Assembly (NCBI RefSeq): GCF_900116535.1
Contig: NZ_FPAU01000006.1
Coordinates: forward strand, 62,001 to 126,000
Length of the DNA: 64,000 nucleotides
Reading direction: 5' to 3'
Source of the DNA: Kosakonia arachidis
Lineage (GTDB): Bacteria > Pseudomonadota > Gammaproteobacteria > Enterobacterales > Enterobacteriaceae
Shown: piece by piece, positions 34,532 through 45,067 of the stretch
Position numbering within the stretch: the first letter of the stretch is position 1
How the letters are laid out: every line of letters starts with the position of its first letter
Made by a program: the position numbers and the translations under genes
The notes under the pieces: generated by a model
What the model was told of the DNA's origin: nothing
The model's database searches: none
What the model saw: the letters and a program-made list of their open reading frames with translations, nothing else

Positions 34532-36541
34532 ATGTTTAAACGTCTCCTTTCTGCCATTAGCGGCAAAAAAACGCCGGAAGCCGAAGCCCATGCAGCTGAA
34601 CCACCGCAACATGACGAGCTGATCGTGGCGTACGATGCCTACGGACGTGAGTTGCAGATCCCGCGCAGTGAGTGGCGTGAGAAGGTTTTCCTGCCGTCGC
34701 TGGAAGAGAAACGCAATGATCCCGCCGAACTCTATCAGGCGATTCTCGGCGGTCTGAACGATGGTTTTGCAGCGGATTTGATCCCCGCCGCCGAACGTCT
34801 GGTGGAGATTGACGATATTCCCGAGCGCAGCCACACCCTTCAGGGTATCGTGCTGATGAAAAATGGCGAGCTGGCGGCGGCGGAAAATACGCTGCGGGCG
34901 GGCATCGCCAAAGTGGGCGAAACCGGCACATTGCTGACCAATTTAGCCAAAGTATTTGCCGGGCGCGGTGAAGAGCAGCGTGCGGAAGAGACATTGTGGC
35001 AGGCGATTCAGGCCGATCCGAATCAGGACAACGGCCTGTTATGGTGGGTGAGCATTCAAGAGGAGCGTGGCGGCGAAAACGCCTATGTTGCAGCGCTGAA
35101 AACCGCATCGGCATTGCCCGGTAGCTGGCGCGCGCAGTTATGGCTGGCGCGTTATTATCTGGAACACCAGGATATTGCCGCTGCCCGTGCGCTCTACGAG
35201 CAAGTACTCAGTACCGGTCTGTATGACGGCAGCGCGCTGATGATGATTTCCGGCGATCTCGGCAATAACGGGCAGATCGCGCTGATCGCCGAACTGGTAG
35301 CTCCGGTGTATGACGAACAGCGCCACGAGCCGATGGTCGGTCTTAATCTGCTGCGTGCCTGGCAGGCGCTGGGCAATGTCGAGGAGGGCGAAAAGCTGCT
35401 GGCGCGGATGTACGCGCTGGGGTATATGCCGCTGAAGCAGCATCTTGATGAATTCGCCAAAGCCTTTCAGGAGATGCAGAAGCACGCTGCTACCCCGACG
35501 CCTGCTGATGTTTCCGAACTGAAGTTCAGCACACAGTCGCTTACTCAACCGATCTGGCATTACGGCCTCTGCAATGCCAACTGGCTGTTTGTGCAGAAGC
35601 CGGAAGAGTCGCCGACTGTCGGTTTCTTTGCAATGTCGAAACGCGACGATGGCCCGGAGCGCAGCGAAGCACAACGCGAGGATGATATTGGCCGTCTGGC
35701 GCGGGCGATCCCGCTCTATCTTGCCGAAGCAGCGCACTACTGGAGCGACTATGCCAGTCGTTTCTATGTACAGGTGGTGGAAGGCGGCGGGCCGGTACTG
35801 ATTGGTGGTGAAATGGACGGCAACGCGCTGTTCGATATCGTCCCACCAGCCATGAACTACTTTGTTACGGGGACTGTGGGTTGCAGCGGGGAAGGGGAAC
35901 AGCGCGAGTGGCACATCACGTTGAGCCTCTGGGACTGCGCAACGCGCACGAAAAAAGTCAGCGAAGCGGGCCGCAGCAAACAGGCTGAACTGGGCACGCG
36001 GGTGCTCGATCTTGAACAGCGTCTGCTCGCTGCGATCGGTCTGACGCGCCAGCAACCGCTGGATGGGTTTTATCTGCGCCCGTCTGCGGAGGAGATGGAT
36101 ATTTATCTGGGCGAACTGGCGCAGGCGTTCACGCTAACGCTGGTGGTAAATAAAACCACACCGCGCGAGGCGATGTGGGGCGAGCGGGCGATGCTTGACT
36201 GGCCGCTGCATATGGCGCTTCAGTGGCCACAGGTTGAGGTGCCAAAGCTGATGTATCTCTCCGGGCTGGGAAAAGCGTTTGATTATCACTCGGAGGCGCT
36301 GGCCGAGTACCAAAGCCGCACGCTGGAGTTGCTGCGCGAAGCCGAACGCAATAACAGCCCGGCTGCGCTTCTTGCACCGCTGGTGTGGAAAATCTTCGGC
36401 ATGGACGAGAAATTTGCCGCGCACCGGAAAAATTTGTCCGCAGACGAGGGGAGTGCGTATCGCGACTGGCTGGCGCGTGTCGCGGAGAAGCCGTTATTTG
36501 CGGCAGTCTCGGAAGGCGTTGAGAAATCTAAGGGGCAATAA
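34532..36541 (+). CDS. TPR protein of unknown function, partner of the DUF4062-SIR2 protein
   Basis: 669 residues from ATG 34532 (MFKRLLSAISGKK); longer TTG-initiated versions are less likely. There is no signal peptide. A short basic N-terminus and acidic linker precede several TPR-like helical repeats (about residues 70-330, for example LLTNLAKVFAGRGEEQRAEETLWQAIQADP). A segment at about residues 441-500 (YFVTGTVGCSG...WHITLSLWDCATRTKKV) resembles the TolB/FlgO-type beta domain often fused to TPRs in sensory proteins. The C-terminal ~180 residues are helical and unrecognised. It ends one base before the DUF4062-SIR2 gene, so the two form an operon and probably a complex. Base composition is backbone-like. 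No function is known to me. Confidence 0.8.
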   Translation: MFKRLLSAISGKKTPEAEAHAAEPPQHDELIVAYDAYGRELQIPRSEWREKVFLPSLEEKRNDPAELYQAILGGLNDGFAADLIPAAERLVEIDDIPERSHTLQGIVLMKNGELAAAENTLRAGIAKVGETGTLLTNLAKVFAGRGEEQRAEETLWQAIQADPNQDNGLLWWVSIQEERGGENAYVAALKTASALPGSWRAQLWLARYYLEHQDIAAARALYEQVLSTGLYDGSALMMISGDLGNNGQIALIAELVAPVYDEQRHEPMVGLNLLRAWQALGNVEEGEKLLARMYALGYMPLKQHLDEFAKAFQEMQKHAATPTPADVSELKFSTQSLTQPIWHYGLCNANWLFVQKPEESPTVGFFAMSKRDDGPERSEAQREDDIGRLARAIPLYLAEAAHYWSDYASRFYVQVVEGGGPVLIGGEMDGNALFDIVPPAMNYFVTGTVGCSGEGEQREWHITLSLWDCATRTKKVSEAGRSKQAELGTRVLDLEQRLLAAIGLTRQQPLDGFYLRPSAEEMDIYLGELAQAFTLTLVVNKTTPREAMWGERAMLDWPLHMALQWPQVEVPKLMYLSGLGKAFDYHSEALAEYQSRTLELLREAERNNSPAALLAPLVWKIFGMDEKFAAHRKNLSADEGSAYRDWLARVAEKPLFAAVSEGVEKSKGQ

Positions 36542-37819
36542 ATGGCCAATAAATTACGCGTGTTCATTAGCAGCACGATGAAGGATCTGCGCAACGAGCG
36601 GCAGGAAGTGGTCGATCGGTTAAATTTTCTCGGTTTTGAGCCAGTGAATGCCGAAGAGTTTAGCCCAAACGGGCAGACCAGTTGGGAAGTGATTGAGCCG
36701 AAAATCCGCGATTGTCACCTGTTTGTTCTGCTGCTTGGCGACAGTTACGGTTGGGAGCCTGACAGCGGTTATGGCGGTGGTGAGGGGAAATCCGTCACGC
36801 ATCTTGAATATGATGCTGCTCGCGCGCTGAATATTCCCGTGTTGCCCTTTATGAAAAAGCTGGACTATGGCAGTAAAGAGGACAAGCTGCGGGATGCATT
36901 TCGCACGGCGGTGGCTGCGTGGGATGGGGGGCATTTTCGCGCTGAGTTTGATTTGGCGAAGGATCTTGCTGATAAAGTGGCGAAGGCACTGGTAGCTTTC
37001 TGTTCCGAGACTGCACTGAAAGAGCTGCTGAGCCTGCGCGATGGACAGTTAACGCCGCCCCATGCCGCTGTGCAATCAGCCGAACCACTGCCAGTGCATG
37101 ACGATGATAAATGGGTGCTTCTCGGCGGTGCAGGGCTGTCGATATCTGCTGGTTACCCGACTGCGAACCTGATTATCAGTAGCCTTGCTGCGCAACTCTG
37201 GCCAGATGTTGCAGCCAGTGATATTTACACCCGCTATTCGTTTGACGAAGTGGCAGGGTATTACGAAAGCCAGCGCGGGCGCGATGCGTTGCTGCAGGAT
37301 GTTAAAGCCTTACTCGACACGCCGCAGAAGGTCTGGCCGACCGAGGCTCATTTTGAAGCAGTGAAGAAGTTCAAAACTATCCTCACCACCAACTACGATC
37401 AACTCTTCGAACTTGCCTGCATGACAAGTGGTATTCCGTATGTGGTGATCACGCCGTCCGATCCGAAACCGCCGGAAAAGGGCAAAGTCTCGATCATTAA
37501 GCTAAGTGGCACTATCTCCGAACTGGAAAGTCTGCGGCTTACGGCGAAGGATCTCCAGGAAGTGATGGCCAATGAGGCATTCTTTAGGATGCTCAAACAG
37601 AGCCTCGCGGGTCGCAAAGTCGTGGTTGTCGGACATGCTTTGCGCGATGCTCATGTGTTAAAGGCGCTGACCGAATCCGGAATCTCCGGACCAGGCCTCT
37701 ACGTGAGCCCTAATCCGGGACCTGCGGCGGATATCACTCTGCACCGCTTTAACCTGCAAGTGAAACCCCAGAAAGCCGATGCGTTTCTTGCCAGCTTCAA
37801 TCCCGACGTCGTGATGTAA
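36542..37819 (+). CDS. DUF4062 plus SIR2-like domain protein
   Basis: 425 residues; AAGGGG precedes the ATG. Residues 5-150 form a DUF4062 domain, a TIR/nucleoside-deoxyribosyltransferase-like fold: VFISSTMKDLRNER, IRDCHLFVLLLGDSYGW and SVTHLEYDAARALNIPV. Residues 190-420 form a SIR2-like NAD-binding domain: GGAGLSISAGYP at 195-206, TTNYD at 282-286 with N284, and GHALRDAHV at 364-372. The position that is normally the catalytic histidine in KLHG reads KLSG (S322). SIR2 and TIR-like domains in bacterial immunity consume NAD or sense nucleotide signals, so with its TPR partner this may be a defence module; that is inference. A terminator follows directly. Confidence 0.85.
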   Translation: MANKLRVFISSTMKDLRNERQEVVDRLNFLGFEPVNAEEFSPNGQTSWEVIEPKIRDCHLFVLLLGDSYGWEPDSGYGGGEGKSVTHLEYDAARALNIPVLPFMKKLDYGSKEDKLRDAFRTAVAAWDGGHFRAEFDLAKDLADKVAKALVAFCSETALKELLSLRDGQLTPPHAAVQSAEPLPVHDDDKWVLLGGAGLSISAGYPTANLIISSLAAQLWPDVAASDIYTRYSFDEVAGYYESQRGRDALLQDVKALLDTPQKVWPTEAHFEAVKKFKTILTTNYDQLFELACMTSGIPYVVITPSDPKPPEKGKVSIIKLSGTISELESLRLTAKDLQEVMANEAFFRMLKQSLAGRKVVVVGHALRDAHVLKALTESGISGPGLYVSPNPGPAADITLHRFNLQVKPQKADAFLASFNPDVVM

Positions 37820-37846
37820 ACGCCATAAGGCGTAATGTGTCCCTTT

Positions 37847-37885
37847 ATCGTCAGCAATATTCACCGATTTGCTGGCGATTTTTTT
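37847..37885 (+). terminator. Terminator of the TPR/DUF4062-SIR2 operon
   Basis: ATCGTCAGCAA at 37847-37857 pairs (one G-T) with TTGCTGGCGAT at 37869-37879, followed by a run of T to 37885. Confidence 0.85.
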
Positions 37886-37949
37886 GCAGCGTCTAAAGGA
37901 CATGCAAAAGCCCACGCGTCTGAGCGTGTACAAAAAAACGGGTTAAATC

Positions 37950-38141
37950 TTAGCGTTGTGCGGTGGGATCGATAGTCTGGCTGATTTGTTGCGACTGGAC
38001 TTTATCCTGATGATGATACCAGGCACCAATGGTGGAATAGATGAAACGGCCGAAGAAAAAGAGAAAGCTGATGAGAAGTACGATACGGGTCATGCGACTG
38101 TCAAATCGATGTCGTTTTCGCATACTGGTTGCCTGACTCAC
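37950..38141 (-). CDS. yfgG: Small membrane protein YfgG
   Basis: 63 residues, the length of E. coli YfgG, beginning MSQATSMRKRHRFDSRMTR. One membrane helix (IVLLISFLFFFGRFIYSTIGAW, about residues 20-41) has a positively charged N-terminus, suggesting N-in topology. The E. coli protein is reported to affect nickel/cobalt stress and biofilm behaviour, but its biochemical role is unknown. It marks the right border of the accessory block, being backbone in E. coli next to yfgF. Confidence 0.9.
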   Translation of the reverse strand: MSQATSMRKRHRFDSRMTRIVLLISFLFFFGRFIYSTIGAWYHHQDKVQSQQISQTIDPTAQR

Positions 38142-38414
38142 TGTGGTTCCTTTAGGAATACCCGATTAACGGGCGACAAGGCTATTAAGGCACAGTCTCC
38201 GGGGAAGGTCAAATAAGCCTGCAGTTCGTAAAAATATGATTTTATTTATATATTAAAAATCAAATGGTTACGTTGAAAATATAAAATCAAAAATACAGAT
38301 AAATTACATAGAAATAAAACTCGCTGATGTATTTTTTGATTTATATCAATTTTTACTGGCCGTGCAAAACGAAAATTTCTCCCTGTTATTCAACGGGTGT
38401 TTTCCCCTTGTGCC
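38142..38414. other. AT-rich gap between yfgG and the yfgF remnant
   Basis: No gene is seen. The right part (38220-38380) is very AT-rich. It includes the yfgG promoter region and whatever remains after loss of yfgF. Confidence 0.4.
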
Positions 38415-38578
38415 TTATTGAAAGTGAAGAGATACCCAGCACGGCTGTCGCGCTGGGTATCGATTATCTACAGGGTTATATGATGGGTAAACCCGCTCCG
38501 CTGGTGACGCTGGCCGAAGAGTCAGCGGAGGGCGGCTCAGGCCGCCACTTCCGGAGCCTGTTCTTCTTCGATTTTTAA
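38415..38578 (+). pseudogene. yfgF: C-terminal remnant of the EAL-domain phosphodiesterase gene yfgF
   Basis: The frame reads IESEEIPSTAVALGIDYLQGYMMGKPAPLV, which is the last ~30 residues of an EAL domain (ESVET...LGxDYxQGYxxGKPxPL). Upstream of it there is only AT-rich non-coding sequence. yfgF lies convergent with ppx in E. coli at exactly this place, so almost the whole gene has been deleted. The scrap overlaps the 3' end of ppx and contains a 10-bp perfect stem (38431-38440 with 38452-38461). Confidence 0.75.
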
Positions 38579-40078
38579 CCGCCAGCCCGTGACCGCTTCC
38601 CAGTATTCCTGCTCTTTTTCCAGATCCAGCAATACCAACGCATTCTGGTTGAACCAGCCATGCGGGAAGCGCAGCGTCCAGTGATTCTCATCGGTTTTCA
38701 GAAACAGCGTCGGCGGAGTCGTAGTCGCCTGACGCTGATTATTCAGTAGCACGCCGAGGCGCAGTAACTGAACCAGCGGCAAAAATTGCTTCTTCTTGAA
38801 GAGCGTAAAACGCGGCAGCTCGTCCAGTTTGATCGCTTTACGATGATAGCGAACCAGGGTCGCCATCATCAGTTGCTGTTCCTGATTGAAACCGGGCAAG
38901 TTGCTGTTTTGCAGAATGTAGGCCGAATGGCGATGCAGACCGCTGTGGTTGATGTTCAGCCCTACTTCATGCAGCATCGCCGCCCACTTCAGCAACGCCG
39001 CCAGTTGCGGGTTGTTGAGCCTGGGATTTTGCGCCTGCCACTGATCATACATCTGCGTGGTGGTTTCCAGCACGCGACGCGCCTGCTCGCGGTCAATATT
39101 GTACTGGCTGGCGAGGCTTTGCGCCGTACGGCTGCGAATGTCCTGATGACGGAAGCGGCCTTCCATTTCATACAGCACGCCTTCACGCAGCGCGCCGTCG
39201 GAGAGACGCAGCTCGCGGATCGCCAGCGCATCAAACACGCCGCACAGAATCGCGAGACCCGGCACGAACACCGCTTTACGCTCCTCAGAAAGCCCTGGCA
39301 GGCTCAGTTCGCTGAAGTTTTTATACTTCAGCACTTCATCGACCAGTTTTTCCAGCCGCTCCGGAGTAATAAACCCGTCTTTCTCGCCTGAGGCGATCAG
39401 CACTTCATTCGCCGCTTTGATACTGCCAGAGGCACCCAGTGCCACATTCCAGCCCTGGATGCGGAACTGCCAGGCCAGCGACTCCAGTTTTTGTGTGGCA
39501 GAAATGCGCGCCCGGCGGAAGTTTTCACCATTGATGGTGCCACCGGGGAAGTATATCTGTGCAAAGCTGACGCAGCCCATGCGACGGCTTTCAACCAGCT
39601 TCGGTTCGAAATCTTCACCGATGACCAGCTCCGTTGAACCGCCACCGATATCGATCACCAGCTTGCGGCCTTTCTCCGGCTGTGTATGCTCCACGCCCAT
39701 AAAAATCAGTCGCGCTTCTTCGTTGCCCGGAATGATTTCAATAGGGTAGGGGATCACTTTTTCGGCGCGTTTGAGAAACTCCGCGGCGTTCAGCGCCTGG
39801 CGTAACGTATGCGTGCCTACGATGCAGACGCTGGAGGGATCGAACCCTTGCAGGCGCTCGGCAAACAGCGACAGGCAGGCCAGCCCGCGCTCCATTGCCT
39901 CTTCGCTCAGCATGTTATTGCTGTCCAGACCATCCGCCAGATGCACACGCTGCTTTAGGCGGCCGATGATTTGCATCGCCCCGTCCACCACGCGTGCAAT
40001 CACCATATGGAAACTGTTGGAACCCAGGTCGACCGCGGCGAACTCCTCCGGTCGGGGCATCTTTTCTTGTATCGGCAT
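38537..40078 (-). CDS. ppx: Exopolyphosphatase
   Basis: 513 residues, as in E. coli. An actin-like ATPase-fold phosphatase with [10 protein letters not shown] near the N-terminus and [12 protein letters not shown] near residue 140; the C-terminal half is the HD-like domain ([17 protein letters not shown]). It removes terminal phosphates from polyphosphate and also hydrolyses pppGpp to ppGpp. It follows ppk by three bases in one operon, so synthesis and degradation of polyphosphate are co-expressed. Confidence 0.98.
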   Translation of the reverse strand: MPIQEKMPRPEEFAAVDLGSNSFHMVIARVVDGAMQIIGRLKQRVHLADGLDSNNMLSEEAMERGLACLSLFAERLQGFDPSSVCIVGTHTLRQALNAAEFLKRAEKVIPYPIEIIPGNEEARLIFMGVEHTQPEKGRKLVIDIGGGSTELVIGEDFEPKLVESRRMGCVSFAQIYFPGGTINGENFRRARISATQKLESLAWQFRIQGWNVALGASGSIKAANEVLIASGEKDGFITPERLEKLVDEVLKYKNFSELSLPGLSEERKAVFVPGLAILCGVFDALAIRELRLSDGALREGVLYEMEGRFRHQDIRSRTAQSLASQYNIDREQARRVLETTTQMYDQWQAQNPRLNNPQLAALLKWAAMLHEVGLNINHSGLHRHSAYILQNSNLPGFNQEQQLMMATLVRYHRKAIKLDELPRFTLFKKKQFLPLVQLLRLGVLLNNQRQATTTPPTLFLKTDENHWTLRFPHGWFNQNALVLLDLEKEQEYWEAVTGWRLKIEEEQAPEVAA

Positions 40079-40081
40079 AGA

Positions 40082-42142
40082 TTAATCTGGCTGCTCGAGT
40101 GATTTGATGTAATCGTAAATCGCCAACTGTGCACGTACTTTGCGACGATTGCCGCGCGGCACGTAGCGATTGCTCAGTTCTTTATCAATGTACCGGGCTT
40201 TTACCGTATCACTGAACAGAATGTCAATAATATCCAGAACGCGTTGTTTCAGCCGGGGATCGAGCAGCGGTGCCGCCACTTCGATACGGTAATCGATATT
40301 ACGGGTCATCCAGTCAGCGGAAGAGAGCCAGACTCGCTTATCACCGCCGTTCTCAAAAATATAGATGCGATCGTGCTCAAGGTAACGGTCAACGATACTA
40401 GTTACGCGAATATTTTCGCTGATGCCTTCAAGCTCCGGGATCAACGAACACATACCACGCACCAGCAGATTCACCGGCACGCCGGAACTGGAAGCAGCAT
40501 AGAGGCGATCCACCAGCCCTTTGTCCACCAGGTTGTTCAGCTTCAGCGTAATGCCGGAAGGCTGTCCATTCTGCGCGTTGGCGATCTCGGCATCGATCAT
40601 GTCATACAGCAGGCGGCGCGAGTTTTGCGGCGACACCAGCAGGTAATCGAAATTCACCGGGCGATACGGGTTCTCAATAAAGTTAAACACCCGGCGCACT
40701 TCATTGGTAATGCGCGCATCGGCCGTAATTAGCGAGTAGTCAGTATACAGCCGCGCGGTTTTCTCGTTAAAGTTGCCGGTACCGATGTGCGCATAGCGCA
40801 CCACTTCTTCACCTTCCATGCGGGAGATGAGGAACAGCTTGGCGTGAATTTTTAATCCCGGAGCCGAGAAGATCACCTGCACGCCCGCTTCCGTCAGCCG
40901 TTTCGCCCAGTGGATGTTGGCTTCTTCATCGAAACGCGCTTGCAACTCCACCACCACGGTCACTTTTTTGCCGTTATGCGCCGCATGGATCATCGAATCA
41001 ATAATGCGTGAATCTTTCGCTACGCGATAAATATTGATTTTAATCGCCAGTACGCTCGGGTCGAACGACGCCTGACGCAGCAGTTCCAGTACGTGCTCAA
41101 AGGTATGATAGGGGTAATAGAGCAGCACATCGCGTTCGCGAACAGCATCGAAACCGTTGCGGAATTTGTCAAACGAGAGATGGCGCAGACGCGGCAGTGG
41201 TTTGTTGACGAGGTTGGCTTTGCCGACATTCGGGAAGCCAATAAAGTCCTTAAAGTTGTGGTAACGCCCGCCGGGAATAATAGAGTCATAACGGGAAATA
41301 TTCAGCTTTTCGCGCAGCGTTTCCACCATGGCATCGGGCATATCGCGCTGGTAAACAAAGCGCACCGGTTCGGCGGTCAGACGCTGTTTCAGGCTCGACG
41401 ACATCAGCTCCATCAGGCTCGATTCCATCTCATGCACCAGATCGTATTCGGCATCACGGGTCATCTTCATCGAATAGGCATTTAGCGAATCGTAATCGAA
41501 GAAGCCTTTAAAGATGTCATCCAGGCAGTAGCGCAGAATGTTATCCAGCAAGATCATCGGCTTACGGCGACGTGGCGCTTCCGGCGGCAGATTCACGAAA
41601 CGCGGTACTTTGTCCGATGGGATCTCCAGCAAGGCGTAACGAGTATCGTTACCACGGATGATCTCGACTGCCAGATAGGTGTAATCGTCTTTTAAGAACC
41701 GCACCAGGTTGGTTTCGCGGTTTATCAACGTCGGTGTAATGTGCTGGCGCAGATACTGCTTGAAGTAGTTGCGTAGCCAGACTTGCTGATTTTGCGACAG
41801 TTGCCGCTCGTTGATCAGAAAGATTTGGTTGCGCGCCATCTCCAGCAGCAGTTCGTTATACAGGCTGTCGAACTCCTGGTCGGCCTTCAGTACGCGGGCC
41901 TGAATTTTGCCCAGCAGATAACGTGAGTTGGTGGTGGTGCCTTGCTCTTCGCTGATGATCAACCGGCGTTTCAGCTCGGCAAAACGCACTTTATAAAATT
42001 CATCGAGGTTATTGGAATAGATACCCAAAAAACGCATGCGCTCGATTAACGGGTTACTTTTGTCTGCCGCTTCCTGGAGAACACGTTCGTTGAAGCACAA
42101 CCAGCTTAGTTCTTTTTCGAGATATAACTTTTCCTGACCCAT
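40082..42142 (-). CDS. ppk: Polyphosphate kinase 1
   Basis: 686 residues (E. coli 688). It reversibly polymerises the gamma phosphate of ATP into polyphosphate at the membrane. The phosphohistidine region is seen in [17 protein letters not shown], with the second conserved histidine near [14 protein letters not shown]. The N-terminal [17 protein letters not shown] is characteristic. First gene of the ppk-ppx operon. Confidence 0.98.
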   Translation of the reverse strand: MGQEKLYLEKELSWLCFNERVLQEAADKSNPLIERMRFLGIYSNNLDEFYKVRFAELKRRLIISEEQGTTTNSRYLLGKIQARVLKADQEFDSLYNELLLEMARNQIFLINERQLSQNQQVWLRNYFKQYLRQHITPTLINRETNLVRFLKDDYTYLAVEIIRGNDTRYALLEIPSDKVPRFVNLPPEAPRRRKPMILLDNILRYCLDDIFKGFFDYDSLNAYSMKMTRDAEYDLVHEMESSLMELMSSSLKQRLTAEPVRFVYQRDMPDAMVETLREKLNISRYDSIIPGGRYHNFKDFIGFPNVGKANLVNKPLPRLRHLSFDKFRNGFDAVRERDVLLYYPYHTFEHVLELLRQASFDPSVLAIKINIYRVAKDSRIIDSMIHAAHNGKKVTVVVELQARFDEEANIHWAKRLTEAGVQVIFSAPGLKIHAKLFLISRMEGEEVVRYAHIGTGNFNEKTARLYTDYSLITADARITNEVRRVFNFIENPYRPVNFDYLLVSPQNSRRLLYDMIDAEIANAQNGQPSGITLKLNNLVDKGLVDRLYAASSSGVPVNLLVRGMCSLIPELEGISENIRVTSIVDRYLEHDRIYIFENGGDKRVWLSSADWMTRNIDYRIEVAAPLLDPRLKQRVLDIIDILFSDTVKARYIDKELSNRYVPRGNRRKVRAQLAIYDYIKSLEQPD

Positions 42143-42272
42143 TCCTGTTTACACTCCGGTTCTTACTCGGGACACAGCAATGCCTTCTCGCTCTTACGGT
42201 ATCCGCGCCTGACAGGTGAACGTTGCTGGCGTTCCATCGCATAACACAACTTATTATGGCGAGCTTAGCCCT

Positions 42273-42305
42273 AAGATGTCCAACTGTGCCAAAAAAGTAT
42301 GACAG
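42273..42305 (-). promoter_or_regulatory. Pho-box-like repeats upstream of ppk
   Basis: Read on the minus strand from 42305, three 11-base units occur: CTGTCATACTT, TTTTGGCACAG, TTGGACATCTT. The first seven bases are an exact PhoB half-site (CTGTCAT); the others are degraded. PhoB control of ppk is established in Klebsiella aerogenes. Weak evidence. Confidence 0.35.
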
Positions 42306-42370
42306 TAATCTTTTTTTCGACTTAAGGTGATGAAAATACTGTGGGGATCAGAATACATTGGCGCGTTTGA

Positions 42371-42398
42371 CGCCGGATAAGCATCGCGCCATCCGGCA
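42371..42398. repeat. REP element between ppk and purN
   Basis: GCCGGAT ... ATCCGGC dyad (42372-42397) of the repetitive extragenic palindrome type, located in the ~280-base gap between the ppk start and the purN stop. Confidence 0.75.
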
Positions 42399-42420
42399 GC
42401 AGAATAACAGATGGGGATGA

Positions 42421-44198
<1,778 letters not shown>

Positions 44199-44331
44199 CT
44201 AAGTTCCGATATACTATTTTCCAGCCTGATTGATCGCGATCAAGCGGCTATCTGTAGCGCAATGGAAAAAAAGCGGTATAATCCGGCGATTTTTTTTGTG
44301 GCTGCCACCTGTCAGGGGAAAGGAGAAGAGT

Positions 44332-44958
44332 ATGAAGGTCGTGGAAGTTAAACATCCACTCGTCAAACACAAGCTTGGTTTGATGCGTGAAAACGATATC
44401 AGCACCAAACGCTTTCGTGAACTCGCCTCAGAAGTGGGCAGCCTGCTGACCTATGAAGCAACGGCTGACCTCGAAACCGAAAAAGTGACCATCGAAGGCT
44501 GGAACGGCCCGGTACAGGTTGATCAGATCAAAGGTAAAAAAATTACCGTGGTGCCTATTCTGCGTGCCGGGTTGGGCATGATGGACGGTGTGCTGGAGCA
44601 TGTGCCGAGTGCGCGCATCAGCGTGGTGGGTATCTACCGTGATGAAAAAACGCTGGAGCCGGTGCCGTACTTCCAGAAACTGGTGTCCAACATCGACGAG
44701 CGCATGGCACTGGTGGTTGACCCGATGCTGGCGACCGGTGGTTCAATGATCGCCACTATCGATTTGCTGAAAAAAGCGGGCTGCCACAGTATCAAAGTTC
44801 TGGTGCTGGTTGCTGCGCCGGAAGGTCTGGCGGCACTGGAGAAAGCTCATCCGGACGTCGAGCTGTATACCGCGGCAATCGATAAGGGCCTCAATGAGCA
44901 CGGCTACATTATTCCGGGCCTCGGCGACGCTGGCGACAAAATCTTTGGTACGAAATAA
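44332..44958 (+). CDS. upp: Uracil phosphoribosyltransferase
   Basis: 208 residues from ATG 44332, with GGAGAAGAG upstream; the frame is open further 5' but not conserved. It converts uracil and PRPP to UMP. The PRPP-binding loop is [16 protein letters not shown], and the C-terminal uracil-binding [17 protein letters not shown] is intact. A TATAAT at 44277-44282 is a likely -10. It precedes the uracil permease gene uraA, separated by a terminator-like hairpin. Confidence 0.98.
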   Translation: MKVVEVKHPLVKHKLGLMRENDISTKRFRELASEVGSLLTYEATADLETEKVTIEGWNGPVQVDQIKGKKITVVPILRAGLGMMDGVLEHVPSARISVVGIYRDEKTLEPVPYFQKLVSNIDERMALVVDPMLATGGSMIATIDLLKKAGCHSIKVLVLVAAPEGLAALEKAHPDVELYTAAIDKGLNEHGYIIPGLGDAGDKIFGTK

Positions 44959-44972
44959 CGCATTACAAATCG

Positions 44973-45003
44973 AAAGCCGACTTTGATAGTCGGCTTTTTT
45001 TTG
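44973..45003 (+). terminator. Terminator/attenuator between upp and uraA
   Basis: AAAGCCGACT at 44973-44982 pairs with AGTCGGCTTT at 44988-44997, followed by a long T-run. As uraA follows in the same direction without an obvious promoter, it probably allows partial read-through. Confidence 0.85.
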
Positions 45004-45067
45004 GATTCATAAACTGCCCGCCGCAAAGGTCGGGGAGATAAAAAACAACACTCAGAGGAAAAACATT

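Noticed and set aside
38327-38414. Extension of the yfgF remnant frame upstream to an ATG
   Set aside because: Very AT-rich and without similarity to EAL proteins; only the last ~30-50 codons look like former coding sequence.
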